DNA of 64,000 nt from Inquilinus limosus_F (GTDB taxonomy: Bacteria > Pseudomonadota > Alphaproteobacteria > DSM-16000 > Inquilinaceae), in assembly GCF_051487185.1 (NCBI RefSeq), contig NZ_JAHVDK010000004.1:124001-188000 (forward strand), in the 5' to 3' direction. The first letter of the stretch is position 1. Every line of letters starts with the position of its first letter. Both the position numbers and the translations under genes were made by a program. Of this stretch, positions 18,239 through 25,937 are shown in pieces. Under the pieces are notes generated by a model that saw only the letters and a list, made by a program, of their open reading frames with translations, was not told the origin of the DNA and did not search any database.

Positions 18239-19594
18239 TCAGGCATGGCCGGCCAGCGCCGCGGCGCACGCGTCGAAGGCGTCATGGAAACGGGCGATCT
18301 GCTGCTCCGTCGTGGCCGGGCTGGTCAGCATCATGTTGTGGAACGGCGCGATCAGCACGCCGCGATTGATCAGGAACAGGTTCACGAATTGCTCCAGATC
18401 CGGCCGCATCGTCGCTGCGGCCTCGCCGCCGCTGCGGTAGGGCGTCGGGGTGAAGTGGAACTCGACCCGGGCGCCGATCTGGGTGACGTGCCAGGCCAGG
18501 CCTTGCCGCGCCACTGCGGCCTCGATCCCGGCCGCCAGACGCCGGGCCCGATCGACCATGCCGGCATAGGCGGCCTCGGTCATCACCTCCTCCAGCATCG
18601 CCCTGAGGGCGCGCATGGCCAGGGCGTTGGCCGACAGCGTCGTGCCCATGCCGCTGTGGCCGTGCGGCACCTCGGCCCGGACCTCGCGCATCCGCGCCTC
18701 GACCTCGGCGGTGAAGCCGTAGACGCCGCAGGGCAGGCCGCCGGCGATCGGCTTGCCGAGGGTCAGGAAGTCCGGCTCCAGCCCGTGGGCCCGGGTCCAG
18801 CCGCCCGGGCCGGTCGAGATCGTGTGCGTCTCGTCGATCACCAGCAGCGTGCCGTGCCGGCGCGTCAGCGCGCGCAGCGCCGCGTGGAAGCCCTCCTCAG
18901 GCAGCACCATGCCGACATTGGTCAGCGCCGGCTCGGTGATGACGCAGGCGACGTCGCCCGGCGCCAGCGCCGCCTCCAGCCCCGCCACATCGTTGAACTC
19001 GACCACCTTGGTGGTGGCGGTCAGGTCGACCGCCTGGCCCAGCAGGCCGGGCCGGTGCGCCGGGCGGCCATCGGCCAGCCGGACGAAGGTGTCGTCGACC
19101 GTGCCGTGGTAGCAGCCGTTGAACACCAGGATCTTGGATCGGCCGGTGATGGCGCGGGCCCAGCGCAGCACGAAGCGGTTGGCGTCGGTCGCGGTCGTCG
19201 TCACCTGCCAGAAGGGCAGGCCGAATCGGCGGGCCAGCGCCTCCGCCGCCGCCACACCGTCCGCGGTCGGCAGCATGGCGGTGACGCCGCGGGCGACCTG
19301 ATCCGCTACCGCGCGCGCCACCGGCTCTGGCGAATGGCCGAACATCGAGCCGGTATCGCCCAGGCAGAAATCGGCGTAGCGGTGACCATCGGCGTCGATC
19401 AGCTCGGCGCCCCGTGCCTCGGCCATGAACAGCGGGAAGGGCGTGGCCCAGTCGCGCATCCAGTGCAGCGGCACGCCGCCGGGGAAGACCGCCCCCGCCC
19501 GCTCCGCCAGGCGCTTCGAAGCGGGGTGGGAGGCCTCGTAGCGCTCCAGCTCCGCCCGCATCAGGCTGTCGATCACCCTGCCCGCATCGTCCAA
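18239..19594 (-). CDS. Class III aminotransferase (glutamate-1-semialdehyde aminomutase-like)
   Basis: A 451-residue PLP enzyme. Fold-type I motifs are seen: GDTGSMFGHSPEPV, TTTATDANRFVLRWARA, NGCYHGTVDDTF, VIDETHTIS and the PLP lysine in TLGKPIAGG at about residue 281. The start is TTG at 19594, backed by GGAGGGAGG 5-7 bases upstream; the next in-frame ATG (about 19558) has no such site. It is followed after 13 bases by the puuA-like gene, so the two are likely one operon. Together they could act on a polyamine or an omega-amino acid. It is unlikely to be hemL itself given the neighbour. Confidence 0.88.
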   Translation of the reverse strand: MDDAGRVIDSLMRAELERYEASHPASKRLAERAGAVFPGGVPLHWMRDWATPFPLFMAEARGAELIDADGHRYADFCLGDTGSMFGHSPEPVARAVADQVARGVTAMLPTADGVAAAEALARRFGLPFWQVTTTATDANRFVLRWARAITGRSKILVFNGCYHGTVDDTFVRLADGRPAHRPGLLGQAVDLTATTKVVEFNDVAGLEAALAPGDVACVITEPALTNVGMVLPEEGFHAALRALTRRHGTLLVIDETHTISTGPGGWTRAHGLEPDFLTLGKPIAGGLPCGVYGFTAEVEARMREVRAEVPHGHSGMGTTLSANALAMRALRAMLEEVMTEAAYAGMVDRARRLAAGIEAAVARQGLAWHVTQIGARVEFHFTPTPYRSGGEAAATMRPDLEQFVNLFLINRGVLIAPFHNMMLTSPATTEQQIARFHDAFDACAAALAGHA

Positions 19595-19707
19595 TCCGGC
19601 CTCCCTCCTTGGTGTCTGGTGCCGGAGAGCTTAGGCGCGGGCGAAGGCAGGCGGAACCGTTCCCGGACGCGGGACGGTCATGCCGACGGATCTTCGGATC
19701 GAAGGAA

Positions 19708-19781
19708 TGGAGCGGGTGAAGGGAATCGAACCCTCGTCGTAAGCTTGGGAAGCTTCTGCTCTACCATTGAGCTACACCCGC
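19708..19781 (-). tRNA. tRNA-Gly (anticodon CCC)
   Basis: The minus strand folds as a cloverleaf: acceptor GCGGGTG pairing with CACCCGC, D-stem GCTC/GAGC, and T-arm GAGGG TTCGATT CCCTT. The encoded CCA end lies at 19710-19708. The anticodon loop TTCCCAA places CCC at positions 34-36. The last pair of the anticodon stem is weak (G-A). Confidence 0.95.
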
Positions 19782-19945
19782 GCGCCGTCGGTTATAGGCG
19801 AAGCGCCGATGCCGTTCAAGGCGCCTCGGCAGGCGAGAGGGGTCGCGTTTTGTTCGCCGCTAGGAAACTGCGTCCCACCGGTCTAGATAGGAACGGTGCC
19901 GGCGGCCCGGGACGGCGACCGGCGGGGCGGCGGAATGGAGCGCGA

Positions 19946-20536
19946 ATGAGCGGCGAGATCGCCACCATGATGGACCTGCTGGCGCGGCTGCCGGGGCTGG
20001 GGCCCCGCTCGGCCCGCCGCATCGCGCTGCACCTGCTGCGCCATCGCGACACCTCAATGCGGCCGCTGGCGGCGGCGCTGGAGGCCGCGGCCGATGCCAT
20101 CATCCCCTGCTCCGTCTGCGGCAATCTCGACACCACCGATCCCTGCCCGATCTGCAGCGATCCGACCCGCGACGCCGGGGTGATCTGCGTGGTCGAGCAG
20201 GTGGCCGATCTGTGGGCGCTGGAACGGGCGCGCGCCTTCCGCGGCCGCTACCACGTGCTGGGCGGCACGCTGTCGGCGATCGACGGCGTCGGGCCCGAGG
20301 ACCTGTCGATCCCGCGCCTGCTGGCCCGCGCCCGCGAGCCTGGCGTGACCGAGGTGATCCTGGCCCTGAACGCCACGGTCGACGGCCAGACCACGGCACA
20401 TTACCTGGCCGAGAAGCTGGAAGGGCTCGGCCCGACGGTCACCCGCCTGGCCCATGGCGTGCCGGTGGGGGGCGAGCTGGACTATCTCGACGACGGCACC
20501 CTGGTCGCCGCCCTGCGCTCGCGCCGGGGGGTGTAG
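19946..20536 (+). CDS. recR: Recombination protein RecR
   Basis: RecR works with RecF and RecO to load RecA on gapped DNA. The 196 residues match the normal length of about 200. The order is as expected: an N-terminal helix-hairpin-helix (LARLPGLGPRSARRIALHLL), a C4 zinc finger (CSVCGNLDTTDPCPIC at about residues 53-68), and a Toprim domain with VVEQVADLWALE and the acidic E-VILALNATVDG region. It is usually next to dnaX and ybaB; here it stands alone behind tRNA-Gly, with an Lrp gene convergent 6 bases away. Confidence 0.96.
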   Translation: MSGEIATMMDLLARLPGLGPRSARRIALHLLRHRDTSMRPLAAALEAAADAIIPCSVCGNLDTTDPCPICSDPTRDAGVICVVEQVADLWALERARAFRGRYHVLGGTLSAIDGVGPEDLSIPRLLARAREPGVTEVILALNATVDGQTTAHYLAEKLEGLGPTVTRLAHGVPVGGELDYLDDGTLVAALRSRRGV

Positions 20537-20542
20537 GCCTCC

Positions 20543-21007
20543 TTACCCCGGCAGCGGCGGGTCGCGCGGCGGCACCGGGGTGGACTGGACGATCGAGGTG
20601 GTGGTCTGGCCATGCGCCAGGAAACGGTCGAGCAGCCGGTCCAGCGTCTCGATCGCCTCGACATGCACCTTCAGGATGAAGCAGTCCTCGCCGGTGATGC
20701 GGTGGCATTCCGCCACCTGCGGCATCGCCCGCGCCAGCTCGGCGATCTTCGGCAGCTGCCCCGGCATCGGCCGGATGCGGACGAACACCGTCAGAGGGTA
20801 GCCGAGCGCCCGCGGCTCCAGCTCCAGCCGCCAACCGCGGATCACGCCCGCCTCCTCCAGCCGCAGCAGCCGCTCGCGCACCGCCGGCGCCGACATGCCG
20901 ATGCGCCGCGCCAGCTCGGCCACCCCCAGCCGGGGCTCGGCCTGCAGCAGGCGGATCAAAGCGAGGTTGCGCTCATCGGCCAGGAGCGGTGAGACCTGGA
21001 AGGCCAA
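20543..21007 (-). CDS. Lrp/AsnC family transcriptional regulator
   Basis: A 154-residue protein with an N-terminal winged helix (LLQAEPRLGVAELARRIGMS, APAVRERLLRLEEAGVIRGW) and a C-terminal RAM ligand-sensing domain (AECHRITGEDCFILKVHVE). The start is TTG at 21007; no earlier ATG is available and the conserved N-terminus requires it. It is divergently transcribed from a DMT exporter. Lrp-type regulators in this layout usually control the adjacent amino-acid exporter. Confidence 0.92.
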   Translation of the reverse strand: MAFQVSPLLADERNLALIRLLQAEPRLGVAELARRIGMSAPAVRERLLRLEEAGVIRGWRLELEPRALGYPLTVFVRIRPMPGQLPKIAELARAMPQVAECHRITGEDCFILKVHVEAIETLDRLLDRFLAHGQTTTSIVQSTPVPPRDPPLPG

Positions 21008-21019
21008 TTCGACGGATGT

Positions 21020-21034
21020 CCTTCGAAACGAAGG
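21020..21034. promoter_or_regulatory. Dyad in the Lrp/exporter divergent spacer
   Basis: A perfect palindrome CCTTCG-AAA-CGAAGG lies 13 bases upstream of the Lrp start. It is flanked by an imperfect outer dyad (GGATGTC and GACGTCC). It is a plausible Lrp binding site for the divergent pair; the assignment is positional only. Confidence 0.4.
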
Positions 21035-21099
21035 CGAATACAGACGTCCGGCTTTGACCGATCATGGGCCGGGTTGCCGGCGCATGCAAATCTTCCGGT

Positions 21100-21966
21100 A
21101 TGTCGACTGTCGAGACTTCAAGCGCAAAACCACTAGCGCAGCGGCTGCCGCCGCACGTCTTCTTCGTCGTCAGCGCCGTGTTCCACTATCTGGGTCCGGC
21201 CTGTGCCGTGCTGCTGTTCGCCGCGGTCGAGCCGCTGGGCGTCGCCTGGCTGCGCATCGCCACCGCCGCCCTGGTCTTCGCACTGTGGCGCCGGCCCTGG
21301 CGGCTGTGGCGGCGCAACAGCGCCAGCGACCGCCGGACGCTTCTGGGGCTGGGCCTCGTTCTCGCGGCGATGAACGCCTGCTTCTACCTAGCGATCGCCC
21401 GGCTGCCCCTGGCCACGGTCGGGGCCATCGAATTCCTGGGGCCGATCGCCCTGGCGCTGGCCGGGCTGCGCAGCCGGCGCAACACGGTGGCGCTGAGCCT
21501 GGCGGCGGCCGGCGTGGCGATGCTGACGCAGATCCGCCTGGAGGGCGACGCGCTGGGCTATGCCCTGGCCTTCGCCAATTGCGCGCTGTTCGTCGCCTAT
21601 GTCGTGCTGGGCCACCGCATCGCCGGGACCGGCGGCATCGACGGGCTGGCCACGGCGATGCTGGCAGCGCTGGTCGCGATCAGCCCGTTCAGTCTGGGGG
21701 CGGCCCTGCCGGCGCTGACCGACCCGGTTCTGCTGCTGGCCGGCATCGGGGTCGGCGTCGCCTCCTCGGTCATTCCCTATGCTTGCGACCTGCTGGCCAT
21801 GGCCCGGCTGCCGCGCGCCAGCTTCGCGCTGATGCTGTCGCTGCTGCCCGCCACCGCCGCCGGAATCGGTGTTCTGGTGCTGGGACAGATCCCCTCGGCC
21901 CAGGACCTGGCCGGGATCGGCCTGGTGATGGCCGGGGTCGCCCTGCATCGCGCGAAGCAGCCATGA
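21100..21966 (+). CDS. EamA/DMT family transporter (RhtA-like)
   Basis: A 288-residue inner-membrane protein with ten predicted helices in two EamA repeats. The signature PLATVGAIEFLGPIALALAG in the first half and SSVIPYACDLLAMARLPRAS in the second resemble threonine/homoserine exporter RhtA. The ATG at 21100 is preferred over an upstream frame start at 21064 because the family begins close to the first helix. Its divergent Lrp neighbour supports a role in amino-acid export. Confidence 0.88.
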   Translation: MSTVETSSAKPLAQRLPPHVFFVVSAVFHYLGPACAVLLFAAVEPLGVAWLRIATAALVFALWRRPWRLWRRNSASDRRTLLGLGLVLAAMNACFYLAIARLPLATVGAIEFLGPIALALAGLRSRRNTVALSLAAAGVAMLTQIRLEGDALGYALAFANCALFVAYVVLGHRIAGTGGIDGLATAMLAALVAISPFSLGAALPALTDPVLLLAGIGVGVASSVIPYACDLLAMARLPRASFALMLSLLPATAAGIGVLVLGQIPSAQDLAGIGLVMAGVALHRAKQP

Positions 21967-21967
21967 A

Positions 21968-21994
21968 AAAGGGCCGGCGCGAAACCGGCCCTTT
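21968..21994. terminator. Bidirectional terminator between convergent genes
   Basis: A 10-bp stem (aaagggccgg / ccggcccttt) with a 7-base loop has A-runs on one side and T-runs on the other. It lies immediately after the DMT exporter stop and before the end of the convergent binding-protein gene. Confidence 0.85.
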
Positions 21995-22013
21995 CCCTTC
22001 GAATGCGACAGCC

Positions 22014-23015
22014 TTACTTGCCCATCGCCTTGGCCCAGGCGGCATGGGTCCAGGCGGCGTCGCCCGGGTCCTTGGTGATCACCGGGTCGCTCTTGCTGGC
22101 CAGCAGCACCTGCACCGTGCGCTTGAAGGCCTCGGGGTCGAGCCAGCCGATCTTGTCGTCCGACACGGTGATCAGCTTGGCGATGTTCTCGGCCTGCCGG
22201 ATCTGCACCTCGTCGGTGGTGGCACCCGACGCGTCGGCCTCGGCCACGATCTTGCCGGCCTCGTCCGGATGCGCCTTGGCATAGGCCCAGCCCTTGATCG
22301 AAGCCTTGATGAAGCGGCCCAGCTTGTCGACATAGGCCGGGTCCTTGAGCTGGGATTCGAGCGCGTAGAGCCCGTCTTCCAGCGTCGCCACGCCCTGGTC
22401 CTCGTAATAGAAGGTGATCAGGTCGCTCTCCGGCACGCCGGCGTCGATCACCTGCCAGTACTCGTTGTAGATCATGGTCGAGATGCAGGCCGCCTGGTTC
22501 TGCAGCAGCGGGTCGACGTTGAAGCCCTGGCGCAGCACCTTGACGTCCGGTGAGGATCCGGAGGTCGACAGGCCCAGCTTGCCCATCCAGGACAGGAACG
22601 GATACTCGTTGCCGGCGAACCAGACGCCGAGGGTCTTGCCCTTGAAGTCGGCCGGCGACTTGACCCCGCTCTCCTTCTTGCAGGTCAGCATCATGCCGGA
22701 GCGGTTGAAGACCTGCGCCACATTGACCAGCGGCACGCCCTTCTCGCGCGCCGCCAGCGCCGCCGGCATCCATTCGACGATGACGTCGGCGCCGCCCGCC
22801 GCGATCACCTGCGGCGGCGCGATGTCCGGGCCGCCGGGCTTGATCGTGACGTCCAGCCCCTCCTCCTCGTAGTAGCCCTTCTCGGCGGCGACGTAGTAGC
22901 CGCCGAACTGGGCCTGGGTGACCCATTTCAGCTGGATGGTGAAGGGGTCTGCCGCCTGCGCCGTGCCGAAGCCCAGCGCCGCCGCCGCGGCCAGTCCCAG
23001 AATGGTTTTTTTCAT
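22014..23015 (-). CDS. ABC transporter substrate-binding protein, NMT1/THI5-like
   Basis: A 333-residue periplasmic protein with a signal peptide (about residues 1-21, ending AQA|AD). It has the NMT1-like hallmark LKWVTQAQFGGYYVAAEKGYY (shortened here: KWVTQAQFGGYYVA) near the mature N-terminus. This group binds pyrimidine-like ligands in thiamine-precursor systems, and also other small nitrogen compounds. It is the last gene of the large minus-strand cluster that begins with preT. Context suggests a pyrimidine or pyrimidine-derived ligand; that is inference. Confidence 0.9.
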   Translation of the reverse strand: MKKTILGLAAAAALGFGTAQAADPFTIQLKWVTQAQFGGYYVAAEKGYYEEEGLDVTIKPGGPDIAPPQVIAAGGADVIVEWMPAALAAREKGVPLVNVAQVFNRSGMMLTCKKESGVKSPADFKGKTLGVWFAGNEYPFLSWMGKLGLSTSGSSPDVKVLRQGFNVDPLLQNQAACISTMIYNEYWQVIDAGVPESDLITFYYEDQGVATLEDGLYALESQLKDPAYVDKLGRFIKASIKGWAYAKAHPDEAGKIVAEADASGATTDEVQIRQAENIAKLITVSDDKIGWLDPEAFKRTVQVLLASKSDPVITKDPGDAAWTHAAWAKAMGK

Positions 23016-23045
23016 GTGAAGCCTCTCCCGTTCGTCAGACCCGGT

Positions 23046-23999
23046 TCAGTGTGTCGTTCCCCGCATCGAAGGGTGCCAGAAGGTCGTCGCCCGCTCCACC
23101 AGGGCCAGGAGCCCGTAGGAAGCGGAGCCGGCGACGGCCGCGACCAGGATGGTGGCCCAGACCATGTCGACATTGAGCCGCGCCACCTCGGTCGAGATGC
23201 GGAAGCCCATGCCGTAGATCGGGGTGCCGAAGAACTCGGCCACGATGGCGCCGATCAGCGCCAGGGTGGCGTTCAGCTTCAGCGCGTTGAAGAGGAAGGG
23301 CAGCGCCCCGGGCAGCCGCAGCTTCCACAGCGTCTGCCAGTAGCTGGCGGCATAGGACCGCATCAGGTCGCGCTCGATCGCCCCGGCGGATTCGAGCCCG
23401 GCCAGCGCGTTCACCAGCATCGGGAAGAAGGTCATGACCACGACCACGGCGGCCTTGGAGTGCCAGTCGAAGCCGAACCACATGATCATGATCGGGGCGA
23501 TGCCGACGATCGGCATGGCCGAGACGGCGGAGCCGAGCGGCAGCAGGCCGCGCTGCAGGAAGGGCGAGCGGTCGATCGCGACAGCGGTCAGGAAGCCGGC
23601 GCCGGAGCCGATCAGGAAGCCCGGGATGGCCGAGCGGATGAAGGTCTGAATGAAGTCGACCCACAGCGTGTCGAGGCTGCCGGCGAAGCGCGCCGCGATC
23701 TGCGACGGCGCGGGCAGCAGGATCTGCGGCACCTGGAAACCGGTGACCAGCACCTGCCACAGCCACAGCAGCAGGGCGCCGAACAGGATCGGCACGGCAA
23801 TGCCGGCGGCCCGGCCGGGGATCGGCGCCAGACCGCGCAGCGCCGCCCAGGCCGCCGCCACGGCCACGGCGATCGGCAGGGTGATCCAGGCGGTGCCGGA
23901 GGCAAACACGCCGCCCCGGCCGATCCACCACAGGACGAAGCCGGCGAGGACCGCCGCCAGGAGCAGCCAGGCGAGGCTAAGCAGCACCCGCGCGCTCAT
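23046..23999 (-). CDS. ABC transporter permease, TauC/SsuC type (1)
   Basis: A 317-residue permease with an N-terminal extension of about three helices before the usual BPD_transp_1 core. The core has the EAA loop AASYWQTLWKLRLPGALPFL and AEFFGTPIYGMGFRI. The start ATG overlaps the other permease stop as ATGA, so the pair is co-translated. It should form half of the importer channel together with the next gene. Confidence 0.92.
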   Translation of the reverse strand: MSARVLLSLAWLLLAAVLAGFVLWWIGRGGVFASGTAWITLPIAVAVAAAWAALRGLAPIPGRAAGIAVPILFGALLLWLWQVLVTGFQVPQILLPAPSQIAARFAGSLDTLWVDFIQTFIRSAIPGFLIGSGAGFLTAVAIDRSPFLQRGLLPLGSAVSAMPIVGIAPIMIMWFGFDWHSKAAVVVVMTFFPMLVNALAGLESAGAIERDLMRSYAASYWQTLWKLRLPGALPFLFNALKLNATLALIGAIVAEFFGTPIYGMGFRISTEVARLNVDMVWATILVAAVAGSASYGLLALVERATTFWHPSMRGTTH

Positions 24000-24916
24000 C
24001 CCCGGCCCCCGCGGCTCGCGATCACCGCACGTTCTGTCAGGGTGACGGCGAAGACACAGAGCAGCGCCAGCAGGGCCGCCATGACGAGCGCCGACCAGAG
24101 CTGGATCATCTGGCCGAAATAGGAGCCGGTCAGGAGCCGCGCGCCGATCCCCGCCTGGGCGCCGGTCGGCAGCTCGCCGACGATGGCGCCGACCAGCGCC
24201 AGCGAGATGCCGATCTTCAGGCTGGGGAACAGGAACGGCACCGCGGCCGGCCAGCGCAGCTTCCAGAACACCTGGGATCCGCTGGCGGAATAGGTGCGCA
24301 GCAGGTCGAGCTGCAGCGGGTCGGGCGAGCGCAGGCCCTTGACCATGCCGATGGTGACCGGAAAGAAGCTGAGATAGGCGGAGATGATCGATTTCGGGAC
24401 CACCCCGGTGAGGCCGAGATTGCCGAGCACGACCACGATCATCGGCGCGATCGCCAGGATCGGCACGGTCTGGCTGGCGATCACCCAGGGCATCAGCGAC
24501 CGGTCGAGCGTCGGCACATGGACGATGCCGACGGCGAGCAGGATGCCGAGCAGGGTGCCGAGGACGAAGCCGAGCAGGGTCGAGCTCATCGTCACCCAGG
24601 CGTGGTAGACGAGGCTGCGGTTGCTGGTCACCGGCCGCCCGACCGTGTTGGACCACAGGTCGGTCGCCACTTGGTCCGGGGTCGGCAGCAGCGGCCGGTC
24701 CAGCTTCCAGATCGCGCCGATGAACTGCGACGTCGTCCAGTCCGGCCCGGCGCGGTTCAGCCGCTCCACCGCCGCCGGCGCGTTCAGCCAGAACGACCCG
24801 AGATACCAGACCACCAGCAGCACGCCGAGCACGGTGGCCAGCGGCAGCGCCCGCCCGCCTTTCAGCCGCGCCCAAGCGCTTGGGCGGGCCGGAAGGGATT
24901 CGGCGAGGGCGGTCAT
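23996..24916 (-). CDS. ABC transporter permease, TauC/SsuC type (2)
   Basis: A 306-residue permease of the NitT/TauT class. Its core carries LLPTPDQVATDLW, the EAA loop TYSASGSQVFWKLRWPAAVP and GAIVGELPTGAQAGIG. There is one N-terminal helix before a periplasmic segment. It overlaps the second permease start as ATGA and lies 187 bases after the ATPase gene, with the gap filled by repeats. A two-permease arrangement is usual for pyrimidine-type NMT1 importers. Confidence 0.92.
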   Translation of the reverse strand: MTALAESLPARPSAWARLKGGRALPLATVLGVLLVVWYLGSFWLNAPAAVERLNRAGPDWTTSQFIGAIWKLDRPLLPTPDQVATDLWSNTVGRPVTSNRSLVYHAWVTMSSTLLGFVLGTLLGILLAVGIVHVPTLDRSLMPWVIASQTVPILAIAPMIVVVLGNLGLTGVVPKSIISAYLSFFPVTIGMVKGLRSPDPLQLDLLRTYSASGSQVFWKLRWPAAVPFLFPSLKIGISLALVGAIVGELPTGAQAGIGARLLTGSYFGQMIQLWSALVMAALLALLCVFAVTLTERAVIASRGGRG

Positions 24917-24945
24917 GCGGCTTCACCCCGAAGCCGGTCTTTTGC

Positions 24946-25082
24946 GTTGCCTCTCCCGCGGGGCGGGAGAGGTCGGACATCCGCCAGGATGTCCGGGTGA
25001 GGGCTGGCACAGGCCTCGACAAACACCCTCACCCGGAACCGCTGGCGCGGTTCCGACCTCTCCCGCAAGCGGGAGAGGCAAC
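24946..25082. repeat. Inverted pair of dispersed elements inside the ABC operon
   Basis: Two related units face each other: 24946-25003 and 25026-25082. Each runs from GTTGCCTCTCCCGC through GGGAGAGGTCGGA to TCCGGGTGAGGG, one as the reverse complement of the other, with a variable middle. A third relative is at 16734-16850. Strong hairpins can form here, between the ATPase and permease genes, which could lower expression of the distal genes. Confidence 0.75.
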
Positions 25083-25103
25083 GATCCCGCTGGGCATCGG
25101 GGA

Positions 25104-25934
25104 TCATTCGTAGGAATGCCCGGCCCGCAGGCCTTCGCGGACCTGCTGGGCGATGGCGAGGAATTCCGGCGTCTCGCGGATGTCGAGGTCGCGCTCGCGC
25201 GGCAGGTCGCTCTCGATCACGTCGAGGATCCGGCCCGGCCGCGGCGACATCACCACGATCTTGGAGGACAGGAACACCGCCTCCGGGATCGAATGGGTGA
25301 CGAAGATCACGGTCAGGTTGGTGCGCTTCCACAGGTCCAGCAGATGGACGTTGAGGTTGTCGCGCGTGATCTCGTCGAGCGCGCCGAAGGGCTCGTCCAT
25401 CAGCAGCAGTTTCGGCTGGAAGCCGAGGGCGCGGGCGATCGACACGCGCTGCTGCATGCCGCCGGAGAGCTGCCAGGGGAACTTGCGCTCGAACTGGCCG
25501 AGGCCGACGGTGCCGAGCGCCTGGCGCGCCCGCTCCTGCCGCTCCGCCGCCGGCACGCCCATGATCTCGAGCGGCAACTCGACATTGCGGCGGACATTGC
25601 GCCAGGGATAGAGCGCCGGCGCCTGGAACACATAGCCATAGGCGCGGGCCAGCCGTGCCTGCTCCGGCGTCATGCCGTTCACCGTCATCGAGCCGGCGGT
25701 CGGCCGCACCAGGTCGGCCACCACCCGCATCAGCGTGGTCTTGCCGCAGCCGGACGGGCCGATCAGCGATACGAACTCGCCCTCGCCGATGGTCAGGTCG
25801 ACATCCTGCAGCGCCACTACCGGCGCATCGGCGGTCTGGAAGGTCAGGCCGAGGCGCCGCGCCTCGACCACCGGCGGGACGGCGGTTGTCGCCGTCTTTG
25901 GCACATGCTCCGGCCGGACCGCCGACACCGCCAT
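25104..25934 (-). CDS. ABC transporter ATP-binding protein, NitT/TauT type
   Basis: A 276-residue ATPase that powers the two-permease importer downstream. All motifs are present: Walker A GPSGCGKTT at about residues 59-67, Q-loop VFQAPALYPW, signature LSGGMQQR, Walker B LLLMDEPFGALDE and the H-loop THS. It starts 3 bases after the M20 amidohydrolase stop, so the transporter is tied to the catabolic genes. Its C-terminus ends with the usual PRPGRILDVI and RERDLDIRE segments. Confidence 0.95.
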   Translation of the reverse strand: MAVSAVRPEHVPKTATTAVPPVVEARRLGLTFQTADAPVVALQDVDLTIGEGEFVSLIGPSGCGKTTLMRVVADLVRPTAGSMTVNGMTPEQARLARAYGYVFQAPALYPWRNVRRNVELPLEIMGVPAAERQERARQALGTVGLGQFERKFPWQLSGGMQQRVSIARALGFQPKLLLMDEPFGALDEITRDNLNVHLLDLWKRTNLTVIFVTHSIPEAVFLSSKIVVMSPRPGRILDVIESDLPRERDLDIRETPEFLAIAQQVREGLRAGHSYE

Positions 25935-25937
25935 GGC

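Noticed and set aside
18239..19594. hemL (glutamate-1-semialdehyde aminomutase)
   Set aside because: Similarity is to the wider class III family. The PuuA-like partner and sequence around the active site argue against tetrapyrrole synthesis.
18098..19945. N-terminal extension of the recR frame
   Set aside because: It crosses the tRNA-Gly gene and the antisense of two enzymes. RecR begins at 19946 at normal length.
24946..25082. Possible CRISPR-like repeats
   Set aside because: Only two units occur, in inverted orientation with variable middles, and no regular spacers or cas genes are present. They are dispersed palindromes.
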